This document shows positions 32,089-40,027 of a DNA stretch of 40,027 nucleotides, in pieces. How positions within the stretch are numbered: the stretch's first letter is position 1; each line of letters opens with the position of its first letter. The DNA comes from Bacteroidota bacterium. Its GTDB lineage: Bacteria > Bacteroidota > Bacteroidia > Chitinophagales > LD1. The position numbers and the translations under genes were made by a program. Location: assembly GCA_947476645.1 (NCBI GenBank), contig CANJRM010000021.1, positions 1 to 40,027 of the forward strand, given 5' to 3'. The notes below the pieces were generated by a model. The model was not told the origin of the DNA. It saw only the letters and a program-made list of their open reading frames with translations, and ran no database searches.

Positions 32089-32304
32089 TTATAGGTCTTG
32101 CTCCAACTTATCATAGCCGGCTTCCTGCAAAAGCTTTACAACATCTTCTTCGCGAACATCTTCACCGCTCACTGTAATTGTCTTCACAGGCTTACTCAAA
32201 TCAACTTTCCATTCTTTTGTTTTTTCGGAAGCGTTGAAGAATGGTTTTATACTTTCTATACAGCCAGCGCAATGCAGAGTTGTTGGTAGTGTAATGGTAT
32301 TCAT
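32089..32304 (-). CDS. heavy-metal-associated (HMA) domain protein
   Basis: 71 aa, one complete HMA ferredoxin-like fold: beta-strand TITLPTTLHCAGC with the metal-binding CxxC (C12, C15), helix ESIKPFFN, and the second half EWKVDLSKPVKTITVSGE...EEDVVKLLQEAGY. Copper-chaperone-like by size and motif; the usual MxCxxC has H in place of the residue before Cys. No copper ATPase nearby. Confidence 0.85.
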   Translation of the reverse strand: MNTITLPTTLHCAGCIESIKPFFNASEKTKEWKVDLSKPVKTITVSGEDVREEDVVKLLQEAGYDKLEQDL

Positions 32305-32416
32305 AATCTAAAATAACTTGTCGCGAATCTATTAATAAAAGAGTCTCTCAATTAGGTCGTTTTAGTTTCTACTTGCACACCGTATTCTACTCATTTCCTT
32401 TTTTACTTTTACTTTC

Positions 32417-33598
32417 ATGAAACTCACTTTCCCCAATGAATTTACCTTTGGCACATCTACTGCCGCTTACCAAATTGAAACAGCGTTTGAGCATGAATGG
32501 CTCGGAGTAAAATCAAAAGATGGTCATGTTTTTAACCGCACCAGCGACCATGAAAAGCTGTTTAAAGAAGACGCAGAAATAATTTCGTACTGCGCGCCAT
32601 CGTATCGCATGAGTTTAATGTGGAGCAAACTGCAACGTGAACCTTTTGGTGCTTTGCATCAGGAAACTGTTGCTGAATACAAAAGTTTTTTAGATGATTT
32701 GAAAAGGAGAGGAGTAAAGATAATGATGGTGTTGCACCACTTCACCAACCCCCTTTGGTTTGCTGCAAAAGGCAATTGGGAGAAGAAGGAAAACATTGCC
32801 ATGTGGGTGGATTTTAGCAAGAAAGTGGTGGATGAGTTTGGCGAGTATGTAACCTGGTGGAACACCTTCAATGAACCGAATGTTTACGTAAGCGGTGCTT
32901 ATTTAATGGGAGAGTTTCCACCTTTTAAAACGAATCTTTTTAAAGCACTTAAAGTAATTGACCATTTGGGTTTAGCACATGAAGAAGTGTATGATTACAT
33001 CCATGCAAAGTTTCCTTCGCAACCTGTGGGCATTAGTCACAACACCGTTATTTTTGCTCATGAAAATGTGCTCGGCATTTTGCCAGCAAAGATTTCTGAT
33101 TGGTGGTTTATGAAGCGGGCGTTGAAACCATTTGAAAAGAAACTCGATTTCTTTGGCTTGAGTTACTACTGCAAAATGTCGCACGACCCGCTGCCGATTA
33201 ACTATATGGATACGCCTGAAAAGTTTGAGAAGTATGGGAAGGCTCATGATGACATGTGGGAGTATTATCCGCAGGGTTTAGGGGAAGTAATTGAACGCTA
33301 TTGGAACAAATTTCATTTACACATCATCATTACCGAAAACGGAATTTGCACCACCGATGATAAAGTGCGTGTGAGTGCTATGAAAGATTATATGAAGGTT
33401 ATGCGCGCTTGTTTAGATAAAGGAATTGATATGCGCGCATATTTCTGGTGGAGCACTTTCGATAATTTTGAATGGAATCTTGGACCTACTTATCGCTTTG
33501 GCTTATACGAAACCGATATTGAAACCAAGAACAGAACCAAGCGACCAAGTGCCGATGTTTTCAGAAAGCTGGCGTATGAAAAGGAAATTGAAATATAA
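32417..33598 (+). CDS. glycoside hydrolase family 1 protein (beta-glycosidase-like)
   Basis: 393 aa, shorter than the usual 440-480. Family 1 signatures: N-terminal FPNEFTFGTSTAAYQIE, SLMWSKLQRE, the acid/base TFNEPN (E153) and the nucleophile IITENG (E307), and the C-terminal FWWSTFDNFEWNLGPTYRFGLYETD. The loops that shape the sugar pocket are trimmed. No signal peptide, so cytoplasmic. The W-pocket residue region (WWSTFDNFEW) matches the usual FEW. The aminotransferase gene follows after nine bases, apparently in the same transcript. Confidence 0.92.
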   Translation: MKLTFPNEFTFGTSTAAYQIETAFEHEWLGVKSKDGHVFNRTSDHEKLFKEDAEIISYCAPSYRMSLMWSKLQREPFGALHQETVAEYKSFLDDLKRRGVKIMMVLHHFTNPLWFAAKGNWEKKENIAMWVDFSKKVVDEFGEYVTWWNTFNEPNVYVSGAYLMGEFPPFKTNLFKALKVIDHLGLAHEEVYDYIHAKFPSQPVGISHNTVIFAHENVLGILPAKISDWWFMKRALKPFEKKLDFFGLSYYCKMSHDPLPINYMDTPEKFEKYGKAHDDMWEYYPQGLGEVIERYWNKFHLHIIITENGICTTDDKVRVSAMKDYMKVMRACLDKGIDMRAYFWWSTFDNFEWNLGPTYRFGLYETDIETKNRTKRPSADVFRKLAYEKEIEI

Positions 33599-33607
33599 AA
33601 CTGAAAT

Positions 33608-34717
33608 ATGAAGTACGTAAGAATGCCCATTGAAATTGAATCACCCGAAGAAATGGGTTACAGCACTATCAAATATAATTTGGCTGAAAGTTCTGTGCGC
33701 GATATTCGGCTCAGCGATTTGAATATTGACCTCAGTAACTTGGTTTTGTTTTATGGTGAGCACAAAGGCATTCCTAAACTTCGCAAAGCCATCAAAGAAG
33801 AAAGCAAAATTCTTTCTGCCGATGATGTGCTCGTTACTTCCGGTGCGGCAACTGCTTTGTTTATTGTAGCTACTACCTTGTTGAATCCTGTCGACCATTT
33901 GGTGGTGATACGTCCGAACTACGGGACTAATTTGGAAACTCCTCGTGCTATCAATTGCGCTATGAGCATTATTGATTTAAAGTTTGAAGAAGGATTTACA
34001 TTGGATGTAAATAAAATTCGCGAAGCCATTCAACCGAATACAAAACTTATCAGCATTACCAATCCCCATAATCCTACTGGGAAGGTATTTGATGAGAAAG
34101 TAATCCAACAACTTGTTCAACTGGCAGAAGAAAAGAATTGCCGCTTACTGGTTGATGAAACCTATCGCGATTTAAATTTTCAAACGACATTGAAGCCTTA
34201 TGCAGCAGAACTTTCACCGAATGTGATTTCTGTTTCTTCTGTTTCAAAATCGTTTGGTGCTCCCGGCATTCGTATCGGCTGGTTGATTTGCCGCGATAAA
34301 AAGCTGATGCACGATTTTCTTGCAGCTAAAGAACAAATCTGTTTGTGTAATTCGGTAGTGGATGAAGAAATTGCTTTTCATCTTTTGCACAACAAAAAAG
34401 CCATTCTGCAAAAGAATCATGAACACATCCGAAACAACTTTGCGTACTTCAAACAATGGTTTGTTGCGCAAAAATATTTAGAATGGGTAGAGCCCACAGC
34501 TGGTGTTGTTTGTTTCGCGCGGTTAAAAGCAGCGTATGAAATTGATACCGAAAAATTTTACGAACGATTGTATTCGCAATACGCAACTATAGTTGGTCCT
34601 GGTCATTGGTTTGAGCAAGACAAAGTGCACATGAGAATAGGTTTTGGCTATCCGTTGTTCGATGAATTGAAAACAGGGTTAGATAACCTTACTCGCTGTT
34701 TAGATTCTATAGTTTAA
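33608..34717 (+). CDS. class I/II PLP-dependent aminotransferase
   Basis: 369 aa. Fold-type I signatures: substrate/PLP motifs [43 protein letters not shown] (N155), VDETYRDLN (D183, Y186), [15 protein letters not shown] with the Schiff-base K214 and R222, and a C-terminal RIGFGYP with the carboxylate-binding Arg. The specific substrate cannot be told. Cotranscribed with the GH1 gene. Its TAA overlaps the convergent prfB stop by four bases (TTTAAA-centred). Confidence 0.9.
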   Translation: MKYVRMPIEIESPEEMGYSTIKYNLAESSVRDIRLSDLNIDLSNLVLFYGEHKGIPKLRKAIKEESKILSADDVLVTSGAATALFIVATTLLNPVDHLVVIRPNYGTNLETPRAINCAMSIIDLKFEEGFTLDVNKIREAIQPNTKLISITNPHNPTGKVFDEKVIQQLVQLAEEKNCRLLVDETYRDLNFQTTLKPYAAELSPNVISVSSVSKSFGAPGIRIGWLICRDKKLMHDFLAAKEQICLCNSVVDEEIAFHLLHNKKAILQKNHEHIRNNFAYFKQWFVAQKYLEWVEPTAGVVCFARLKAAYEIDTEKFYERLYSQYATIVGPGHWFEQDKVHMRIGFGYPLFDELKTGLDNLTRCLDSIV

Positions 34718-35803
34718 ATCTTCTTCGTAGCGTGCAATAAATACGCTTTGATAAACTCGTCCAGTTCACCATCTAAAACAGGTTGCACATTTCCGGTTTC
34801 GAAACCCGAGCGATTATCTTTTATCAATTTGTACGGATGCAAAACGTAGTTGCGAATTTGTGAGCCCCATTCGTTTTTCATTTTTGTTCCTTCAATTTTA
34901 TCGCGCGCTTCATTTCGTTTCTGCACTTCTATTTCGTAGAGTTTCGATTTCAGCATTTTTAATGCGCGTTCGCGATTATCATGCTGTGAGCGCGTAACCT
35001 GACAGTTCACTACAAGCCCCGAAGGAATGTGTTTCACACGCACCGCTGTTTCTACTTTGTTTACATTCTGTCCGCCTGCACCGCTAGCGCGAAAAGTTGA
35101 CCATTCCATTTCCGAAGGCGGAATAACAATTTCAATCGTGTCATCGGCAATAGGATACACAAACACCGAAGCAAACGAAGTGTGTCGTTTGCCGTTTGAA
35201 TCGAAAGGAGAAATGCGCACTAAGCGATGCACTCCGTTTTCGCCTTTTAAATGACCGTAAACAAATTCGCCTTCAATTTCGAGCGATACTGATTTTATTC
35301 CAGCCACATCACCATCGGTACGCTCGGCTTCCGTAATTTTAAAACCGTGACTCTCTGCCCACATCACATACATACGCAAAAGCATACTCGCCCAGTCGCA
35401 ACTTTCTGTACCGCCAGCGCCAGCATTTATTTCAAGCACCGCACCAAACTGGTCTTCGGGTTGATTGAGTGTGGTTCTGAATTCCAAATCATCGGCAGCA
35501 GCAGCAGCGCGTTGGTATGCTTCTTTCATTTCCGCATCCGAAGCTTCATTGGCTTCATAAAACTCGCGCATCACCATAGCATCTTCACATGCCTTCATAG
35601 CATTATCGTATGCGCTTGTCCAGAATTTGTTGATTTTAATTTCTTTGAGAATCTCCTCGGCCTTTTTCGGATTGTTCCAAAAGTCGGGGTGCGTAGTGGT
35701 GTGTTCGTCCTGTTGTATTTTTAATTCGCGATTAGCGTAGTCAAAGATACCCCCTCAAAACCAGTAAACGGCTCCTTATATCATTTAAATTTTCTGTGGT
35801 CAT
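34714..35803 (-). CDS. prfB: peptide chain release factor 2, with programmed +1 frameshift
   Basis: Starts at ATG 35803; 20 codons ([20 protein letters not shown]) run to an in-frame TGA at 35741-35743. After a +1 shift the frame is open for 342 codons to 34714, giving 362 aa, the normal RF2 size. It recognises UGA and UAA: the SPF anticodon motif is in [15 protein letters not shown], and the peptidyl-hydrolysing GGQ in [15 protein letters not shown]. An SD-like AGGGGG and CTT TGA C precede the shift. An ordinary ORF call would start at the internal ATG 35598 and lose 68 residues. Confidence 0.97.
35740..35755 (-). promoter_or_regulatory. prfB programmed +1 frameshift site
   Basis: Minus strand AGG GGG TAT CTT TGA C. 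AGGGGG (35750-35755) acts as an internal SD, CTT is the slippery Leu codon, and TGA followed by C is a weak stop read by RF2 itself, giving autoregulation. Matches the classic bacterial arrangement exactly. Confidence 0.95.
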
Positions 35804-35903
35804 GTTTTTAAAATTGAGTGGCGAATATAGAAATTCATGAATACCCTGATTGATGAATAGAGGAAAGCAAAAATTTTACATTCGCCATAACTAACCGTTC
35901 CAA

Positions 35904-37361
35904 ATGAATAATACATACGACCAGATAATTATAGGTGCAGGATTTGCCGGATTGTGTTCGGCTATTCAGCTAAAAAAGAATGGTGAAAACAATTTTCTGA
36001 TTCTCGAACGCAACAAACATTTGGGTGGAACTTGGTACGATAATCATTACCCCGGTGCGGCTTGCGATGTAGAATCGCACTTGTATTCTTTTTCGTTTGA
36101 ACCAAATCCAAACTGGAGCAGAGAGTTTAGTCCGCAGCAGGAGATTTTAAAATACATGGAGCATTGTGCAGCGAAATATGAATTGCAAAATCACTTTCGC
36201 TTTAGTGCAAACATTACCAATGCAATTTTTGATGAAGCCAACGGTATATGGAACATAGAAACAGAGAAAGGAGAGAAGTATACTGCCAAAGTAATTGTAT
36301 CGTGCTCGGGTGGATTAAGTCAACCTTCATTTCCTGACATCAAAGGACTGGAAACTTTTAAAGGCAAAATGTTTCACTCTGCTATTTGGGAAAACGATTT
36401 TGATTTAGGTGGCAAAACTGTTGCGGTAATAGGAACAGGTGCGAGTGCTATTCAGATTGTTCCCGCTATTGTTTCAAAAGTGAAGCAGCTGAATTTGTAT
36501 CAGCGCACACCGCCCTGGATTCTCCCAAAACCCGATGGAGAAATTTCTTCGCTTCGAAAATGGCTCTACAATAATTTTCCTGCAACTCAACGCTTGCATC
36601 GCAAACGATTGTATTGGCAGCACGAAATAATGGCGGTGGGTTTTATCAAGAATCCGGGCATTCTGAAATTTTTCAGCAAGCTATCGTTGCGGTTTTTAAA
36701 ACAAAGTATTGCTGATGAAATATTGCGCGCAAAGCTTACACCTAATTATGTAATGGGTTGCAAGCGCGTGCTTATCAGCAATGATTACTTTCCTGCACTT
36801 GCTCAAAAAAATGTAGAAGTGATTACACAAAAAATTAATTGTATCAACGAAACAGGTGTGCTGACGAATGATGGCAAACAACAAAATGCCGATGTAATTA
36901 TTCTGGCTACAGGTTTTAAAGCAGCCGAAGAAGTAAGTCGCTTTGCAGTTAAAGGAAGAAACGGAATTGACTTAAACGAAGCATGGCGCGATGGTGCAGA
37001 AGCGTATCTCGGCACTTCTGTTGCCGGTTTCCCGAATATGTTTTTAGTAGTGGGCCCAAACACAGGGCTTGGACACAGCAGTATGATACTAATGATTGAA
37101 GCGCAGGTAAACTTAATAATGGAAGCGTTGAAAACTTTGAAACAAAGCGGAGCAAAATTTTTGGATGTAAAAAAGGAAACACAACAACAATTTAATCAAG
37201 AGATTCAGGAGAAGCTAGCTACTACTGTTTGGCAAAGCGGTGGTTGCACCAGTTGGTATCAAACCAAGAGTGGAAAGAATGTTACGCTTTGGCCAGGCTT
37301 TACTTTTACGTTTATGAAACGCACCGCTAAGTTCGAGAAAGAGAAATATGAGATGGTGTAA
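35904..37361 (+). CDS. flavin-containing monooxygenase, Baeyer-Villiger type
   Basis: 485 aa. FAD-binding GAGFAGL (10-16) near the N-terminus, the GGTWYDNHYPGAACDVES stretch typical of Baeyer-Villiger enzymes, the family fingerprint F-x-G-x-x-x-H-x-x-x-W (FKGKMFHSAIWE, with E where P or D is usual), a second nucleotide-binding motif GTGASAIQ for NADPH, QRTPPWILPKPD and GPNTGLGHSS. Uses NADPH and oxygen to insert oxygen next to a ketone; the substrate is unknown. Complete, cytoplasmic, no neighbours in the same unit. Confidence 0.9.
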   Translation: MNNTYDQIIIGAGFAGLCSAIQLKKNGENNFLILERNKHLGGTWYDNHYPGAACDVESHLYSFSFEPNPNWSREFSPQQEILKYMEHCAAKYELQNHFRFSANITNAIFDEANGIWNIETEKGEKYTAKVIVSCSGGLSQPSFPDIKGLETFKGKMFHSAIWENDFDLGGKTVAVIGTGASAIQIVPAIVSKVKQLNLYQRTPPWILPKPDGEISSLRKWLYNNFPATQRLHRKRLYWQHEIMAVGFIKNPGILKFFSKLSLRFLKQSIADEILRAKLTPNYVMGCKRVLISNDYFPALAQKNVEVITQKINCINETGVLTNDGKQQNADVIILATGFKAAEEVSRFAVKGRNGIDLNEAWRDGAEAYLGTSVAGFPNMFLVVGPNTGLGHSSMILMIEAQVNLIMEALKTLKQSGAKFLDVKKETQQQFNQEIQEKLATTVWQSGGCTSWYQTKSGKNVTLWPGFTFTFMKRTAKFEKEKYEMV

Positions 37362-37435
37362 AGTGTAACAGCCTATACAAATCCAATTCGCAGAACCGGG
37401 TTTAAGGTGCTCAACCTCGATTAAAACCCCGCGTT

Positions 37436-37455
37436 CAACAACGCCCGCGTTGTTG
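37436..37455. repeat. perfect 9-bp inverted repeat
   Basis: CAACAACGC (37436-37444) and GCGTTGTTG (37447-37455) around CC. It lies in the 260-base gap between the monooxygenase and the OmpA gene. No T-run follows, so it is a poor terminator; a cruciform or operator is possible. The rest of this gap holds nothing I can name. Confidence 0.5.
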
Positions 37456-37621
37456 TTCTGCCTTTCTTACAAATCAGCGCTTTAAATCTGCTGTTTAACG
37501 CAAACATTCCAGCACAGTTACGTATACCGCTTTGTAGTTGCCTCACGCATTCTATGCCAGCAACCACCCTTTGTGCGCGTGAGGAAGAAGTAGTCTTCAT
37601 AATTCTGTTTAGCTCAATCAT

Positions 37622-39232
37622 ATGAAAAGCAAGGGTCTTCTTTTTTTGTTCACGTTCAGCGGCATTGCAGCAACCAACGCAGCGCAGGAAAGTTATGTGC
37701 AGAAAGGCGATAAACTGATGAGTGCTTTTTGTTTCGACCTGGCTGCACAGCAATACAAAACCGCTGCCGACCGCGATACGAACGATGTAAACGCCTGGGA
37801 AAAACTGGGCAACACTTACCTGATTCTCGATGATTATAATAATGCCGAAGCGGTCTATCGCATTCTTTCCACGCATCCTTTAGCAAAGCCGATTGACAGA
37901 TTTTATTTCGGGCAGGTGCTTAGGGCTAATGGTAAATATGAAGAAGCACAAAAGGCTTATTCCGCTTTTCGCGAAGCGGCTCCTTATGATAGCAGAGCTG
38001 AAGAGTTCAAAAACTTTTACCAAGAAGTAAAACCTTTACTCGAAGAAAAGAATTCGTACACGCTCACATCTTTTGCGCAAAACAGTTCGGCTTCTGAAAT
38101 GTCGCCAGCGTTTTGTGCCGATAAAATTATGCTGTCGTCAAATCGCACGGAGGGAACACCTATTCGCTATACCAATGCCGATGGAGGCGATGCTTATTAC
38201 GATTTGTTTGAAATGAATCAGGATGATACCATGGCTACGAATGTTCCTGTGAAACTAAAGGGAAAGGTTAACGGAATGCTCAACGAAAGTGCCGCCACCT
38301 TTAGTGCCGATGGAAAGGAAATGATTTTTACGCGCACCAATTACATTACAAAAGGCACCGACCATATCAGCCGCCTCGGGCTGTATCATGCCGATTACAA
38401 CAAAAAACGCGGCTGGATAAACGTGCGTGCGCTTTCATGCAACAGTTATATTTATAATGTAGCTCATCCTTCGCTTTCGGCCGATGGCAACAAACTTTAT
38501 TTCATCAGCGATATGCCCGGTGGCTTTGGCGAAACCGATATTTATGTTTGTCAAAAGACGGGCAACAACTGGGGCAATGCCGTTAACCTCGGGGCAAAAA
38601 TAAATACACCCGGCCGTGAAATGTTTCCGTTTATAGAAGGTAACAGCAAACTCTATTTCTCTACCGACAGCCGCGTGGGTTTGGGCGGGCTCGATATTTA
38701 TGTGGCGGTTTTAAATGATTCGCTGTGGAGCGCTCCGCTCAATGTGGGCGCGCCCATCAACACTACTGCCGATGATTTTGGCTACTGCACCGACCGCACC
38801 AAAACCCGCGGGCTTTTTGTTTCTACCCGCGCGGGCGGACAGGGAAGCGATGATATTTACGGTTTTACGCGGCTGGTTCCCGCCACGTTTAATCTCTCTA
38901 CGGTTTACTTCGACTCTATCAGTTTTGGTTTAACGGCACATGCCGAAAAAATACTCGACAGTGTGGTGCTGTTGATGAAAACTTACCCCGACCTGGTGCT
39001 CGAAATAGGCGGGCACACCGATATGCGCGGAAACAGTGCGTTTAACCTCGTGCTTTCGCAAAAACGTGCCGCTACCTGCCAGGCGTATGTCAACCAACAC
39101 GGTATTGACATCAACCGCCTGCCCGCGGTGGGCTATGGCGAGGAGAAGGTTACAAAGATTTGTGTAGACTGCACCGATGCCGAGCATATTATCAACCGAA
39201 GGGTTGAGTTTGCGGTGGTGAGGAAGGATTGA
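37622..39232 (+). CDS. TPR - PD40 propeller - OmpA envelope protein (PorE-like)
   Basis: 536 aa. Signal peptide 1-20 (ends ATNAAQ). TPR region about 25-140 (FDLAAQQYKTAADRDTNDVN, YNNAEAVYRIL). A PD40/WD40-like propeller at about 150-415 with repeated MSPAFCADKIMLSSNR, AATFSADGKEMIFTR, HPSLSADGNKLYFISD, GGFGETDIYV and GGLDIYVA units. OmpA peptidoglycan-binding domain at about 425-536: YFDSISFGLT, LEIGGHTDMRGNSAFNLVLSQKRA, GYGEEK, NRRVEFAVV. PorE of the type IX secretion system has the same order but adds a carboxypeptidase-regulatory domain between propeller and OmpA; here IYGFTRL leads straight into the OmpA strand. An envelope anchor is likely. Confidence 0.88.
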   Translation: MKSKGLLFLFTFSGIAATNAAQESYVQKGDKLMSAFCFDLAAQQYKTAADRDTNDVNAWEKLGNTYLILDDYNNAEAVYRILSTHPLAKPIDRFYFGQVLRANGKYEEAQKAYSAFREAAPYDSRAEEFKNFYQEVKPLLEEKNSYTLTSFAQNSSASEMSPAFCADKIMLSSNRTEGTPIRYTNADGGDAYYDLFEMNQDDTMATNVPVKLKGKVNGMLNESAATFSADGKEMIFTRTNYITKGTDHISRLGLYHADYNKKRGWINVRALSCNSYIYNVAHPSLSADGNKLYFISDMPGGFGETDIYVCQKTGNNWGNAVNLGAKINTPGREMFPFIEGNSKLYFSTDSRVGLGGLDIYVAVLNDSLWSAPLNVGAPINTTADDFGYCTDRTKTRGLFVSTRAGGQGSDDIYGFTRLVPATFNLSTVYFDSISFGLTAHAEKILDSVVLLMKTYPDLVLEIGGHTDMRGNSAFNLVLSQKRAATCQAYVNQHGIDINRLPAVGYGEEKVTKICVDCTDAEHIINRRVEFAVVRKD

Positions 39233-39285
39233 GAGAGACGTTAGATAGCAGACACGAGACGTTAGACACAGGACAATGCAAAAAA

Positions 39286-39319
39286 CCAAAAAGCCCCCGA
39301 ATAGTCGAGGGCTTTTTGG
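39286..39319. terminator. bidirectional intrinsic terminator
   Basis: CCAAAAAGCCC pairs perfectly with GGGCTTTTTGG, enclosing a CCGAATAGTCGA stretch that pairs in part. It sits between convergent genes and serves both strands. Confidence 0.85.
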
Positions 39320-39336
39320 TTTTGGGGAGTTATTGG

Positions 39337-40027
39337 TTACAAAGGAATCATTGTCCAGTCTTTGGTGATGATTTTTCCTTTTTTGATTTTGATGACTACG
39401 GATTGTGAATGATAGAGCGGATGAGTAACTGTGAAGGTGTAGGTGCCCGGTTTCATTTTTATGGCTGCATAATGCCCAACTATATCGGAGGTTTTAGACT
39501 TACCTAATTCCACACAGGTGAACAAGGCTCCTTTGATTGGAGTTTCATCTGCTGTTTCGATTGTTCCTTCAATACCTGTGTGGTGAACACCAATATCATC
39601 TACCACGTTAGCGGCAATGAAGCCGTTGTAGAAATCTACATCGGAAGTAATGAAGTTACGCATCAGTAGTTCGAGTAAATCGCTGTCTTGCATTAAATCG
39701 TGGATTTTAGCAATTACTGCTGTGCCGGCAGCAGATTTACCTGCATCAACAGCACCTACCACACCAATTGAATCGGTAAATTCCTGCGCTTTTGCAGCAC
39801 CTGCTGTAAGTATAGCCGGAGTAATGCCGTAATCGGCAAAATCGGGATTAGGTAAAAGGTTATCGGCAATGAGTGTGTTGATTTGGGCAATGGTTGATTT
39901 TACATCGCCATCGAGAAGACCTAAAATTTTACGTTCAGTAAAATTGAGATTATCGGCAAGTTCAATCATACTTTTCTCTATACAAAAAGCACGAGATACG
40001 CCACATACCTGCTCGTAATAGGTGCCG
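39337..40027 (-). CDS. protein with a C-terminal carboxypeptidase-regulatory-like domain, partial at the right edge
   Basis: The stop is at 39337. The first ATG in frame is at 39969, but the frame stays open to the window edge and reads as protein (YYEQVCGVSRAFCIEKS before the ATG), so the true start probably lies outside. The visible N-terminal part is helical (about 40 to 120 of the ATG-numbered product). From about 130 a beta-sandwich domain follows: GIEGTIETADETPIKGALFTC, IVGHYAAIKMKPGTYTFTVTHPLYHSQSV, matching the regulatory-like fold common in Bacteroidota surface proteins. No enzyme motif. Confidence 0.7.
   Translation of the reverse strand, partial: GTYYEQVCGVSRAFCIEKSMIELADNLNFTERKILGLLDGDVKSTIAQINTLIADNLLPNPDFADYGITPAILTAGAAKAQEFTDSIGVVGAVDAGKSAAGTAVIAKIHDLMQDSDLLELLMRNFITSDVDFYNGFIAANVVDDIGVHHTGIEGTIETADETPIKGALFTCVELGKSKTSDIVGHYAAIKMKPGTYTFTVTHPLYHSQSVVIKIKKGKIITKDWTMIPL

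Overview
The window comes from a member of the Bacteroidota, probably close to the Chitinophagales/Sphingobacteriales grade; the exact genus cannot be told. The signs are promoters with the phylum's TTG / TAnnTTTG pattern (a textbook one sits 18 bp upstream of a tRNA-Ser -7 box), lipoproteins with Bacteroidota lipoboxes, a TPR-PD40-OmpA envelope protein of the PorE kind, DUF6804 and DUF2167 proteins, and the absence of encoded CCA on both tRNAs.

Layout. Positions 1 to about 15,740 are AT-rich and accessory: hypothetical, membrane and repeat proteins, several broken reading frames and unusual DNA structures. This block ends at the 3' end of a tRNA-Ser(UGA) gene (15777..15864, minus strand), the usual docking point of integrative elements. 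From purL (15980) to the right edge the content is ordinary chromosome: purine synthesis (purL), a TMTC-like membrane TPR protein, a LuxE-like enzyme with two membrane proteins and a UbiA-glycosyltransferase fusion, a double-ATPase peptide ABC protein, an NrnA-type DHH phosphoesterase, a cyclophilin-FKBP lipoprotein, tRNA-Arg(UCU), murQ, a DUF2167 protein, a heavy-metal-associated protein, a GH1 glycosidase, an aminotransferase, prfB with its programmed +1 frameshift, a Baeyer-Villiger-type flavoprotein, an OmpA protein, and a partial gene at the right edge.

The part that looks new is a mirrored cassette at 5745..12470. Two divergent three-gene operons start from one about 120-bp intergenic region. 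Leftward: W-rich repeat protein, membrane J-like protein, W-rich repeat protein. Rightward: WD40 propeller, J-domain protein, divergent WD40-like protein. Each arm is scaffold - J domain - scaffold. The leftward J domain has lost HPD and carries a transmembrane helix; the rightward one keeps HPD inside a coiled-coil protein. All four scaffolds begin with a similar short N-terminal segment ending in a T/I-K/D-K/R-I/L-L motif, although their bodies are unrelated folds. I infer a multi-protein assembly with a membrane-bound and a soluble J-protein arm; its function is unknown. Membrane proteins at 4653 and 12493 flank it.

The left margin holds decay: a frameshifted gene at the very edge, a frameshifted 336-residue-scale gene at 3403..4411, and a remnant at 5169..5339 that matches the C-terminus of the 12493 membrane protein. 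This, together with the tRNA border, suggests an older integrated island that is partly eroding while the cassette itself is kept intact. No integrase, relaxase or transposase is visible in the window.
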